Below, in pieces: positions 1-7,025 of a DNA stretch of 64,000 nt. The notes beneath the pieces were generated by a model that searched no databases, was not told the DNA's origin, and was given only the letters and a program-made list of their open reading frames with translations. Every line of letters starts with the position of its first letter. The first letter of the stretch is position 1. The position numbers and the translations under genes were made by a program. This DNA comes from an uncultured Eubacteriales bacterium (lineage in GTDB: Bacteria; Bacillota; Clostridia; Oscillospirales; Oscillospiraceae): contig UROF01000006.1 in NCBI GenBank assembly GCA_900549475.1, forward strand, positions 1 through 64,000, read 5' to 3'.

Positions 1-2
1 TT

Positions 3-101
3 GAAATCCACTTCAAATTTCAAGACCAGCATAAACGCCTGATGGAGTTTATCGACAACAACCTTGCCGCCGCACGGCGGTCAAAAATTAAAGCCGTCTG
101 A
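3..101 (+). CDS. C-terminal tail of a mobile-element gene (partial)
   Basis: An open frame enters from the left edge and stops at 99-101, giving 32 residues that end in a basic tail (ARRSKIKAV). It reads toward a point near 156 where an ABC transporter gene on the other strand is cut, so it is most simply the last gene of an inserted element. A gene lying next to the element end, with a cut at a GA dinucleotide, would suit a large serine recombinase of the TndX/TnpX kind. The visible tail is too short to prove any family, so the family is inference. Confidence 0.4.
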   Translation, partial: EIHFKFQDQHKRLMEFIDNNLAAARRSKIKAV

Positions 102-1645
102 TTGGCGGCCTGCGGTTTTCTAATCTTCTTATTTCCCTTTTGTGTATAAATACATGAAGCGGTGGCCTCGTCCAGGACCACGATGGGGGCGTTTTTCAGG
201 ATTGCTCGGGCCAGGGAAATGCGCTGCCGCTCCCCGCCGGAGAGCATCTTGCCCCCGTCCCCGGCCATGGTGTGGATGCCGTGCTCCAGCCGGGCGAGGA
301 ACTCCCCGCACTGGGCCTTCTCCGCCGCAGCCAGCACTTCCTGGTCCGTGGCCTCCGGGCGGCCCAGGCGGATGTTCTCCAGCAGGCTCATGTTGAACAG
401 GAACTGTTCCTGGGCCACATAGGAGATCTGGTCGTTGAGGGCCTCCACGCTCATCTCCCGGATGTCCTGGCCGCCCACGCGGATGCTCCCACCGGTCACA
501 TCATAGTAGTGGACCAGGAGCTTTGCCAGGGTGGACTTGCCGCTGCCCGACTCCCCCACCAGGGCTGTGAGGCTCCCCTCCGGTGCGGTGAGGGAGACGC
601 CGTGGAGCACCTCGTCCTCCTGATAGGCAAAGCGGACATCCTCAAAGGAAACGGAGTGATCCTCACCGGAGAAGCCTGCCTCTGTCTGCTCCAGAGCCGG
701 TGCGCCCATCAGCTGCTCCAGGGCGGTGATCTTGTAGTTGATCTGGGGCAGGGTGGACATGAAACCCAGCGCCCGCAGCAGCGGCGCACCCACGCCGAAG
801 GACATGCACAGCACCAGGGCGAAATCCGGCAGGGTGGAATACCCCCGCAGGACCAGGTACGCCCCGATGGGCAGGGTGAACAGGGCCACGCAGGGCAGGA
901 TGCTGTTGTAGAGGGCCATCCAGGGCCAGCAGACCTTGTACCAGGCCAGGGTGAAGTCCCGGTAGCCCCGCACATCCTGCTCGAAACGCTGGTAGGACTC
1001 CCCGTCCCGGTTGAAGACCTTTACCACCTCCATGCCGTTGATGTACTCCACGATGGTGTTGTTCATCTTCTGGGCCGAGGCGTAGTAGGCACCCATCTTG
1101 CTGGTGCCGGCGCGGTACATGGCCATCATGGCCACCAGCCCCAGGGGCAGCGCGCACAGGGAGAGCAGCGCCAGCTTCCAGTCCACGAAGAACATGGCGA
1201 GAAAGACGAAGGCGGGTACCGCCAGATTGGCCAGTCCCTCCGGCAGGGCGTGGGCCAGCAGCAGTTCAATGGAGTCGATGTCGTCAATGAACATCTTCTT
1301 CAGGGCGCCCACGCCCTTTTCCTGAATCACGCCCAGGGGCTGCCGCTCCAGTTTTCCTTGCAGAGAGATCCGCAGATTTTTCAGCGTGTTGTAGGCTGCC
1401 CGGTGGGAGAGGGACAGGCCCTTCACATACAAAACGGCATACAGGATCCCACAGGCGGCAATGGCCGCCACCCGCCACGCCGCGTATCCGAGTTCCAGCG
1501 ATCCCCCCAGAAGCAGGGGGCGGATCAGTTGGTAGATGAACAGGAAGGGGAGCACGTTCATCACAATGCCGATCAACATCACCACCATGGAGAGATAGGT
1601 GGTCTTTCGGTACTCGCCCGCATACTCCAAGACTTTTTGAAACAC
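20..1645 (-). pseudogene. Exporter-fold ABC half-transporter, 3' end cut by mobile element
   Basis: Permease-ATPase fusion. Six membrane segments fill about residues 15-300, with the coupling motif VEYINGMEVVKVFN. The ATPase domain has Walker A LVGESGSGKST near residue 362, signature LSGGERQR near 466 and Walker B VVLDEATAS near 488. Homology stops right after that at about 156. The frame runs on into foreign DNA to 20, so the D-loop Asp, the H-loop His and the C-terminus are missing and ATP hydrolysis should be lost. The start is GTG at 1645 behind AAAAGGAGG. Loop sequences are closest to the first halves of the pairs in this window (for example 28366-30132), so its partner was probably lost to the left. 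A GTTAG-type operator sits just upstream. Confidence 0.85.
150..160. mobile_element. Junction of inserted element with ABC gene
   Basis: To the right of about 156 the sequence encodes, on the minus strand, the conserved DEATAS of the ABC protein. To the left there is no homology, an AT-rich stretch and the tail of another gene. The chromosomal side begins with GA at 156-157, the dinucleotide used by TndX/TnpX-type serine recombinases. The exact breakpoint is uncertain by a few bases, because only one end of the element is visible. Confidence 0.5.
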
Positions 1646-1667
1646 AGCTGAACCTCCTTTTTTGATG

Positions 1668-1683
1668 ATTAGTTATTACTAAC
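1668..1683 (-). promoter_or_regulatory. Shared palindromic operator (ATTAG-N6-CTAAC)
   Basis: The half-sites ATTAG and CTAAC are separated by six bases (TTATTA), just upstream of the ribosome site of the cut ABC gene. The same 16-bp core occurs at 2859, 8113, 12068, 20287, 24569, 28317 and 33700, each before a transport or methyltransferase unit. The half-site matches that of DtxR boxes (GGTTAG), but the spacing is wider. The binder is inferred, not shown. Confidence 0.6.
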
Positions 1684-1695
1684 TCTTGGCCGGTG

Positions 1696-1717
1696 AAAAA
1701 CCTCTCCGCTGGAGAGG
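1696..1717 (-). terminator. Terminator after the TetR gene
   Basis: On the minus strand the stem CCTCTCC / GGAGAGG with a 3-base loop is followed by five T. It lies 7 bases after the TetR stop codon and upstream of the ABC gene's operator, so it insulates the two minus-strand genes. Confidence 0.75.
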
Positions 1718-1723
1718 CTTTCC

Positions 1724-2341
1724 CTATTTCTGAAAATGCAGCGCGCCATGCCAGTTGAACAGGCCGCAGACGATCCGGCAGTGGGCCTCGATCTGCTCCC
1801 AGGTAAAGTGGTGGATGAAGGGCTCATAAATCGTGGTCCAGAAAGCGGACAGCAGGATGTGCAGCTCTGCCGGCTCCACATCGTTCCGGCACAGGCCCCG
1901 CCGCTGGGCCTCCGCTAAATAGGCGCTGGTGGCTTTCGTCAGAAGCTCCACCCAGTCGTGGGGGAAGTTGGCGTACCGGGTTCCCTGGGAGCAGGAGAGC
2001 AGCAGATAGAAGTCGTCCCGCCGGTCGTAGAGGAAACGGAACCACCACATCATGTCCGCTCCGTCCATATCCCATGCCTTGATCAACTCCTGGTCGGACA
2101 TGGCGGCGGGGTCTTTGTCCCCCCGGGCATGGGCCACCTCGTATAGATCCGCTACGGTCTGTTCCACCACGGCGGAAAACAGGTCCTCTTTCCCCTTGTA
2201 CCGTTTATACAGCGCCCCGGTGGTGACGCCGGCTCCCTCGCAGATGGTTTTGAGAGACGCCTTTTCAAAGCCGCTTGCAAGAAACTCCGTTCGGGCGCTG
2301 TCCAGGATCCTGGGATCAATGGAGCGGTCCGCCACTGCCAT
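1724..2341 (-). CDS. TetR-family regulator
   Basis: A 205-residue protein with an N-terminal TetR helix-turn-helix at about residues 10-55 (ICEGAGVTTGALYKRYKGKEDLF) and a helical ligand-binding rest. ATG at 2341 follows AGGAGG. It lies upstream of the cut ABC transporter on the same strand and has its own promoter overlapping a near-perfect palindrome at 2360-2389, so it is probably autoregulated. It resembles the TetR at 32823-33458 in length and in the DDFYLLLSCSQGT / DEFKLLLTSGENNT region, which suggests both came with the transport modules. The ligand is unknown. Confidence 0.88.
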   Translation of the reverse strand: MAVADRSIDPRILDSARTEFLASGFEKASLKTICEGAGVTTGALYKRYKGKEDLFSAVVEQTVADLYEVAHARGDKDPAAMSDQELIKAWDMDGADMMWWFRFLYDRRDDFYLLLSCSQGTRYANFPHDWVELLTKATSAYLAEAQRRGLCRNDVEPAELHILLSAFWTTIYEPFIHHFTWEQIEAHCRIVCGLFNWHGALHFQK

Positions 2342-2359
2342 GCAATCGCCTCCTCAATA

Positions 2360-2418
2360 GATAATTTGATTACCGATAATCTAATTATCAATATAGCATG
2401 GAGGGTGGAACCTGTCAA
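2360..2418 (-). promoter_or_regulatory. TetR promoter with overlapping palindromic operator
   Basis: On the minus strand TTGACA (2413-2418), a 17-base spacer and TATATT (2390-2395) form a near-consensus sigma-A promoter. Directly downstream, 2360-2389 is an inverted repeat with 13-base arms (GATAATTTGATTA and its complement, one mismatch) around CCGA. This is the natural site for the TetR protein to repress itself. Confidence 0.7.
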
Positions 2419-2440
2419 GGGGAAACTGCGGAAAGAGCTG

Positions 2441-2469
2441 TTTCCATTTTTCCGCGTTTCTGGTATGAT
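2441..2469 (+). promoter_or_regulatory. Promoter of the DUF4491 gene
   Basis: TTTCCA (2441-2446), a 17-base spacer and an extended -10 (TGGTATGAT, -10 at 2464-2469) lie just before the gene at 2482. The -35 is weak, and the TG extension could compensate. Confidence 0.45.
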
Positions 2470-2481
2470 AGCCCCGAGGTG

Positions 2482-2775
2482 ATGCTTATGCAGCTAAACT
2501 TTGAGGGGATCGCCGTCGGTGCGGCGTCCCTGCTGATTATCGGTGCATTCCATCCGCTGGTAATCTGGTGCGAATACCACTTCACTCAGCGGGTCTGGCC
2601 GGTTTTTCTGATTGCGGGTCTGCTCTTTCTCTGTGGGGCCTTGTTCGTTCAGGGACTGATCTCCATTGTTTTGGGGCTTTTGGGGGCAGGCTGCCTGTGG
2701 AGCATCCGGGAGCTGAAAGAACAGGCCCAACGCGTAGAGCGTGGATGGTTTCCCAAAAATCCTAAAAGAAAATAA
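2482..2775 (+). CDS. DUF4491 family membrane protein
   Basis: A small membrane protein of 97 residues. Three hydrophobic segments (about 8-25, 35-55 and 58-75) are followed by a basic amphipathic end containing ERGWFPKNPKR, a tail I recognise from DUF4491 proteins. The start is ATG at 2482 behind GAGGTG; ATG at 2488 is also possible. A longer reading from 2398 lacks a ribosome site and begins inside the divergent TetR promoter. It is followed by a strong terminator, so it is monocistronic. No function is known for the family. Confidence 0.75.
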   Translation: MLMQLNFEGIAVGAASLLIIGAFHPLVIWCEYHFTQRVWPVFLIAGLLFLCGALFVQGLISIVLGLLGAGCLWSIRELKEQAQRVERGWFPKNPKRK

Positions 2776-2818
2776 CCGATTGCCGCAGGAAGGATTTTTC
2801 GTCCTGCGGCAGTCGGTT
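2776..2818 (+). terminator. Terminator after the DUF4491 gene
   Basis: The inverted repeat CCGATTGCCGCAGGA / TCCTGCGGCAGTCGG (one mismatch) has an 11-base loop and ends in GTTTCTT. It separates this gene from the strong promoter that begins at 2821. Confidence 0.85.
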
Positions 2819-2820
2819 TC

Positions 2821-2876
2821 TTGACAGCCGGGGTACAATTTTATATAATTGCCCTGTGGTTAGCAATAACTAACCA
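2821..2876 (+). promoter_or_regulatory. Consensus sigma-A promoter with shared operator at +1
   Basis: TTGACA at 2821-2826, exactly 17 bases, then TATAAT at 2844-2849: both hexamers are perfect. At 2857-2876, where transcription should begin, lies the perfect palindrome TGGTTAG-CAATAA-CTAACCA. This is the strongest promoter visible in the window and the best copy of the shared operator. It drives the small Cys/His-rich ORF and the methyltransferase genes. A repressor bound there would block initiation. Confidence 0.85.
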
Positions 2877-2925
2877 AAAGCAAATACAATGCTTTCAAAT
2901 AAAAAGTTCCGAAGGAGTCATTGCT

Positions 2926-3096
2926 ATGATGGATCACTTGAATCAGATGGATACCCAAGAGCATGTTGTCAAGGTCGATCTTCTGCACCTGAACCCTGCC
3001 GACCCGGATGGAGGCTGCTGCTGTCATCACGAAGGGCACCCTTGCTGTGGGCGGCACCGCCATGGGCAGGAGGATCAGCCTGACGCGCAAGAGTGA
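2926..3096 (+). CDS. Small Cys/His-rich protein (56 aa), unknown
   Basis: Not recognised. ATG at 2926 follows AAGGAG with good spacing and is the first start after the consensus promoter. The N-terminal half is polar (MMDHLNQMDTQEHVVK). Residues 31-46 hold five Cys and five His within 16 residues (CCCHHEGHPCC, then HRH), and the tail is acidic. Such density suggests metal binding, and the palindromic operator fits metal control. It could be a metal-binding microprotein, a chaperone or a peptide precursor for the methyltransferases downstream. Other frames are also partly open here, so coding is likely but not proven. Confidence 0.55.
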   Translation: MMDHLNQMDTQEHVVKVDLLHLNPADPDGGCCCHHEGHPCCGRHRHGQEDQPDAQE

Positions 3097-3236
3097 GAAA
3101 AAATGAAGGCATCAATGATCTGCCAATTGGAAAGCGGATCGTGAAGTCCACGGGGAGGACTGGAATCACCCGCATGGGAACACGCACAGAGAGCTGCTGC
3201 TCCGGGGAACAGGATCTCCATGTCCTCCGCAAATGA
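3093..3236 (+). CDS. Possible 47-aa ORF coupled to its neighbours
   Basis: A frame opens with GTG at 3093, overlapping the stop of the Cys/His-rich ORF (GTGA). It ends at TGA 3234-3236, overlapping an ATG at 3233 in the frame of the next methyltransferase (ATGA). The 47 residues are basic and include a Cys-Cys pair near the end (TESCCSGEQ). The overlap on both sides suggests translational coupling, but there is no good ribosome site and I do not recognise the peptide. It may also be the leftover of a longer gene. Confidence 0.3.
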   Translation: MRKNEGINDLPIGKRIVKSTGRTGITRMGTRTESCCSGEQDLHVLRK

Positions 3237-3256
3237 ATACGGAAGGGGAGATGACC

Positions 3257-4048
3257 ATGAAACCAGATTATCGGAATTGGATGCCCAAGGGCATGATCAT
3301 GAGCCTGGGGACAGCCGCCAGCGTACTGGCGGCGGGAAGCGCGGCTGCTGTCAGGTTGCGGCTGCCCTTGGACCGGACGGCAAAGCATCTTGCCGGAGCA
3401 GTCCTGGGCCTGGGCGCTGTGGGCTGCCTTGCGGGGGCGGCATGGAGCCTGTACGCCCGGGCGATGTTTTCCTACGAGGGAGGGCGGCAGCTGTCCCGGC
3501 AGATCGTGGAGGGCGTCGCCGCATCCATCGTGCTCCCGGAGGGCGGCGTGGGCCTGGACGTGGGATGCGGCAGCGGGGCGCTGACCATCGCCTGTGCCAA
3601 ACGGAACCCCCAGGGCCGCATGGTGGGCATCGACCGCTGGGGTGTGGAATACGCCTCCTACAGCCGGAAACTTTGTGAGCGGAACGCTCAGGCCGAGGGA
3701 GTGGACAATGTCGCCTTCCAGAAGGGCGATGCCCGCCATCTGGATTTCCCGGACGAGACCTTTGACGCAGTGACCAGCAACTATGTCTACCACAACATCA
3801 CCGGCGCGGACAAGCAGGCGCTGCTGCGGGAGACGTTGCGGGTGCTGAAGAAGGGCGGTATCTTTGCCATTCATGACCTGATGGAGCCCTCCCGGTATGG
3901 GGATATGGACGATTTTCTCCGCAAACTGCGGGAGGAGGGCTTCCAAGAGGCGCGGCTGCTCCCTACAGCAGACGGGACCTTCATGACCCGCGGGGAGGGA
4001 AAGCGCCTGTTCCTCTCCGGCTCCACCCTGCTGGTTGGCAGGAAGTGA
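3257..4048 (+). CDS. Class I SAM methyltransferase with N-terminal membrane segments
   Basis: A 263-residue protein. Two hydrophobic stretches (about 12-32 and 45-68) should tether it to the membrane. A Rossmann methyltransferase domain follows, with motif I GLDVGCGSG near 99, the acidic GIDRWG after strand 2, GDARHLDFPDETFD and the post-motif RVLKKGG. The start at 3257 is set by GGGGAG six bases upstream; ATG at 3233 would overlap the preceding small ORF. The next gene begins 6 bases after the stop. The substrate is unknown. Being under the shared operator, it may modify a small metal-related molecule, which is inference. Confidence 0.85.
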   Translation: MKPDYRNWMPKGMIMSLGTAASVLAAGSAAAVRLRLPLDRTAKHLAGAVLGLGAVGCLAGAAWSLYARAMFSYEGGRQLSRQIVEGVAASIVLPEGGVGLDVGCGSGALTIACAKRNPQGRMVGIDRWGVEYASYSRKLCERNAQAEGVDNVAFQKGDARHLDFPDETFDAVTSNYVYHNITGADKQALLRETLRVLKKGGIFAIHDLMEPSRYGDMDDFLRKLREEGFQEARLLPTADGTFMTRGEGKRLFLSGSTLLVGRK

Positions 4049-4054
4049 GAGGCC

Positions 4055-4915
4055 ATGCGGTATCCCATTCAAAAGAACTCCATCCAGGAGACGCTGGTGA
4101 TCCCCCTGTATGGCCGGGCACTGTGTTCCCGGAAGTTTCCCCAGCTGTTTGCCGACCAGACGGCGTCGGAGCTGTTGGAGAGGATTGACTACGATTTTTC
4201 CGCTTTGGAGAGGAAATCCGACAGCCTCATGCAGATCTTCGGCGCTCTGGAGGTGGCCATGCGCCAGGGCGACCTGGCCTTTGAGGTGCGGGACTACCTG
4301 AGCACCCATCCCAAGGCCGCCGTGGTCAATCTGGGCTGCGGCTTGGACCAGACAGGCCGGGCTTGTGACAACGGGCAGTGCTACATCTATAACATCGACC
4401 TGCCCGACGTCATGGTGGTGCGGGAGGCGCTGCTCCCCGCTGAGGAACGGGAGAAGAACCTTGCCGCCGACCTGAACGACTTCTCCTGGTTCGATGCCAT
4501 CGACACGCCGGCAGAGGACGGGGCGGTGTTCTTTGCCGCCGGCGTGTTTTACTACTTTCGGACGGAGCAGGTGCGCGCCCTCTGCGCGGCCATGGCGGAA
4601 CGGTTTCCGGACGGGCGGCTGGTATTTGACGCCGCCGGCCCGGCGGCGGTGAAGCTGATGCTGAAAACCTGGGTCAAGCAGGCGGGTATCCGGGATGTGG
4701 GGGCGTATTTCTCCGTCCGGGATGCGGAGAAGGAATTGACGTCCTGGTCGAACCGCATCTCCATATCTAGTCGGGGTTATATGCTGGGCTATCAGGATTT
4801 GCGGGGTCCGGGAATCCGTAATATCCATCGTTTGTTGGCCGGGATCGCCGACGGGCCGATGAAGCTGCAAATCGTGCGGATGGAGTTTCAAGCCAGAAAC
4901 GGGGTGAGTTCCTGA
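4055..4915 (+). CDS. LCM/TcmP-like O-methyltransferase
   Basis: A 286-residue soluble methyltransferase of the leucine carboxyl methyltransferase / TcmP type. It has an N-terminal helical part with FADQTASELLERIDYDFS, motif I VVNLGCGLDQTG near 90, a following DLPDV acidic loop and FFAAGVFYYF in place of the usual acidic strand-4 motif. Family members methylate carboxyl or hydroxyl groups of small molecules or protein ends. It is second in a methyltransferase pair, and its stop overlaps the next start (TGATG), so the AraC regulator is co-translated. Start ATG at 4055 is preceded by AGTGAGAGG. The substrate cannot be read from sequence. Confidence 0.8.
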   Translation: MRYPIQKNSIQETLVIPLYGRALCSRKFPQLFADQTASELLERIDYDFSALERKSDSLMQIFGALEVAMRQGDLAFEVRDYLSTHPKAAVVNLGCGLDQTGRACDNGQCYIYNIDLPDVMVVREALLPAEEREKNLAADLNDFSWFDAIDTPAEDGAVFFAAGVFYYFRTEQVRALCAAMAERFPDGRLVFDAAGPAAVKLMLKTWVKQAGIRDVGAYFSVRDAEKELTSWSNRISISSRGYMLGYQDLRGPGIRNIHRLLAGIADGPMKLQIVRMEFQARNGVSS

Positions 4916-5691
4916 TGAACGAACCCTTTATTTTCCGTGTCAGTGACTGCTACTACATCCAGGCAAGCTATCCCTCTCCGGCGGAGCACCGGCATTTCGC
5001 CGCCCATCTGGTGTTTGCCATGGAGCGGCCCTTCACCGCCCTGGTGAATGGCGTATCCGTGGAGGCGGCGGGCATCGCTATCGGCTCTGATGTCCCCCAC
5101 ACGATTTTGAGCGAGGCCCCGACTCTGGTGGTGTTCATCGACGAGCTGACGCCTATGAGCCGCTGTGTGAAGCACACCCTTTTGCGGGGCGCTCCCTGGC
5201 GGACACTGGATACGTCTGTTTCCTCCGAGGTAGGGGAGCGGTGGCGGGATGTGCGCACGGAGGCGGATGCGGCCGCCGCCGCTGCCGAAACCGAGCGGCT
5301 GCTCGGATTGCAGGAGCAACGTACCTCTGCGGAGGATCCGCGGATACTGGAGGCGGCCGCCTACATGAAAGCAACCCCCGCCCTGGAGCAGCTGACCATC
5401 CGGGAAGTGGCCCGGGCCGTCCACCTGTCTCCCAGCCGCCTGACCCATCTGTTCCGGCGGGATACGGGAATCTCTCCCCATCTCTATCTGGCAAACCTGA
5501 AGCTGGAACGGGCCTTCTATCTGCTGGAGACGGGACGCTCCCTCACCCAGGTCTGCATGGATGCGGGCTTTGCCACTCCCTCCCACATGGCGGACACCAG
5601 CCGGAAGTTGTACGGTATGTCCATGACAGAGGTGAAGCAGATTTTCCTGGCCGGCCTGGGCCGGACCAAAACAGCAGATGAACAGAAGTAA
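4915..5691 (+). CDS. AraC-family regulator
   Basis: A 258-residue protein with an N-terminal cupin-like sensing half (residues 1-140) and a C-terminal double helix-turn-helix (about 155-250; LTIREVARAVHLSPSRLTHLFRR and QVCMDAGFATPSHMADTSRKLYG). The ATG overlaps the stop of the methyltransferase gene, so it belongs to that operon. It is the only regulator inside the operon and probably controls it or the hydrolase just downstream. The effector is unknown. Confidence 0.88.
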   Translation: MNEPFIFRVSDCYYIQASYPSPAEHRHFAAHLVFAMERPFTALVNGVSVEAAGIAIGSDVPHTILSEAPTLVVFIDELTPMSRCVKHTLLRGAPWRTLDTSVSSEVGERWRDVRTEADAAAAAAETERLLGLQEQRTSAEDPRILEAAAYMKATPALEQLTIREVARAVHLSPSRLTHLFRRDTGISPHLYLANLKLERAFYLLETGRSLTQVCMDAGFATPSHMADTSRKLYGMSMTEVKQIFLAGLGRTKTADEQK

Positions 5692-5748
5692 ATGAGACAG
5701 GCCCCTGTTACAATGCCCCTATCTTACAAGAAGAAAGGGGCATTTGCC

Positions 5749-6915
5749 ATGTCTGTCATTACTTTTCCTGAGGGGACTTATCACTTCAACGACCATCCGC
5801 TCTTTGACTTCCAGCTCAATCGAGTGGTCATGTGGAACCATGGCGATCCGGCAGAGGTCCAGGCCCGGGGCGGGGAGATCACGGACTTCCCCTCCTGGGA
5901 GCGGGTCTTAAAGGAGCTCTCCGCCCAGGCGGAGGCCCGGGCGGACTGGGCGGCCGCCGCCGGGTATCTCCGAATGGCGGAGTTCTTCATGGTGCCGGAC
6001 ACCCCGGAGTGCCATGCCGTCTATGACCGGGCCAGGGAGATCTTCTATACACACTTCGCCCATTTGTTTGCGGAGAAGGGTGGTCCCATCTATCGGGAGG
6101 AGGTGCCCTATGAGGGCGGCGTTCTGCCCTGCTGGCGCGTTCTTCCCGACGGCGCCTCCAAGGGCACCATCCTGTTCCATGGCGGCAACGACTCCCTGCT
6201 GGAGGAGTTCACCGACGCCCTGCTGTATTTGGCCCAAGGCGGCTATACAGTGCTGGCCTTTGAGGGTCCCGGCCAGGGAGCGGCCCTGCGGAAATCCGGC
6301 CTGACCTTCACGCCGGAGTGGGAGAAGCCGGTGGGTGCGGTGCTGAACCACTATGGGGCAGACAATGTGACCATCATCGGCGTCTCTCTGGGCGGGGAGC
6401 TTTGCATGCGGGCGGCGGCCATGGAACCGCGTATCCGGCGTGTGGTGTCCTGGAGCGTGCTGCCCAGCATCTATGGCGCGTTGATGGCGGACAAGCCGGC
6501 GGAGATCCGGGCGAAACTGGAGCACTGGCTGGACGAGAACAACCGGGAGGCTATCCTGGACCTCTACGCCGGCCTGGCGGAGCGGGAGCCGCTGTTCCGC
6601 TGGTCCATCCAGCACTCCAACTACGCCTACGGCACTTCCGACGTGTATGAATATCTGCAAAAGGCCCGGGCCTTCACCATGGAGCCGGTGGCGGAGCAAA
6701 TTACTCAGGATGTACTGCTCCTCAGCGCCCGGGAGGACCTGCTGGTGGACTTTGGCCTCTACAAGCAGGAGATCGACCTGCTGAAAAACACCCGCTCCCT
6801 GGAGTTTGCGGTGCCCGGTCGGGCGCTGAACGGCCAGGCCCACTGCAACATGGGCAACACCAAATATATGCTGGACCTGATCCTGAACTGGAACGACCGG
6901 ATGCTGGAACGATAA
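5749..6915 (+). CDS. Alpha/beta hydrolase, FrsA/DUF1100-like
   Basis: A 388-residue protein. A helical N-terminal domain of about 130 residues precedes the hydrolase fold, as in FrsA-like and 2,6-dihydropseudooxynicotine-hydrolase-like enzymes. It has the oxyanion region LFHGGNDS, nucleophile Ser212 in GVSLGG, a likely Asp in SAREDLLVDF (about 326-335) and His near 364 in GQAHCN. ATG at 5749 follows AGAAAGGGG; longer readings start without a ribosome site. It is the last gene of the methyltransferase region. A role in cleaving an imported chelate, as Fes-type esterases do, is possible but only inferred. Confidence 0.8.
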   Translation: MSVITFPEGTYHFNDHPLFDFQLNRVVMWNHGDPAEVQARGGEITDFPSWERVLKELSAQAEARADWAAAAGYLRMAEFFMVPDTPECHAVYDRAREIFYTHFAHLFAEKGGPIYREEVPYEGGVLPCWRVLPDGASKGTILFHGGNDSLLEEFTDALLYLAQGGYTVLAFEGPGQGAALRKSGLTFTPEWEKPVGAVLNHYGADNVTIIGVSLGGELCMRAAAMEPRIRRVVSWSVLPSIYGALMADKPAEIRAKLEHWLDENNREAILDLYAGLAEREPLFRWSIQHSNYAYGTSDVYEYLQKARAFTMEPVAEQITQDVLLLSAREDLLVDFGLYKQEIDLLKNTRSLEFAVPGRALNGQAHCNMGNTKYMLDLILNWNDRMLER

Positions 6916-6990
6916 CAGCGGAAGGTCCTGCGTACCTGCCGGACCTTTACGGACCGGCGGACCTCTATAAAATCGAAACCGACCTTGGAA

Positions 6991-7025
6991 AGAAGGGCAC
7001 GGCTCAATCGAGCCGTGCCCTTCTT
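6991..7025. terminator. Bidirectional terminator between convergent genes
   Basis: AGAAGGGCACGGCT and AGCCGTGCCCTTCTT pair around a 6-base loop, with A and T runs at either side so that it can stop both strands. The stop codon of the minus-strand AraC gene (7004-7006) lies in the loop. Confidence 0.85.

Noticed and set aside
2889..3083. 64-codon frame overlapping the Cys/His-rich ORF in another phase
   Set aside because: Its start lies before the ribosome site used by the 2926 ORF, and the peptide is Arg/Pro/Leu-rich shadow sequence.
3008..3104. Alternative 32-aa frame (MEAAAVITKG...) inside the Cys/His-rich ORF region
   Set aside because: No ribosome site and no coupling to neighbours; the 2926 start has both promoter and ribosome site. 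It cannot be fully excluded.
2969..4891. A 640-codon open frame on the minus strand opposite the methyltransferase genes
   Set aside because: It is a shadow of high-GC codons. It has no ribosome site and a low-complexity His/Pro/Arg/Gly-rich product, and it opposes two clear gene families.
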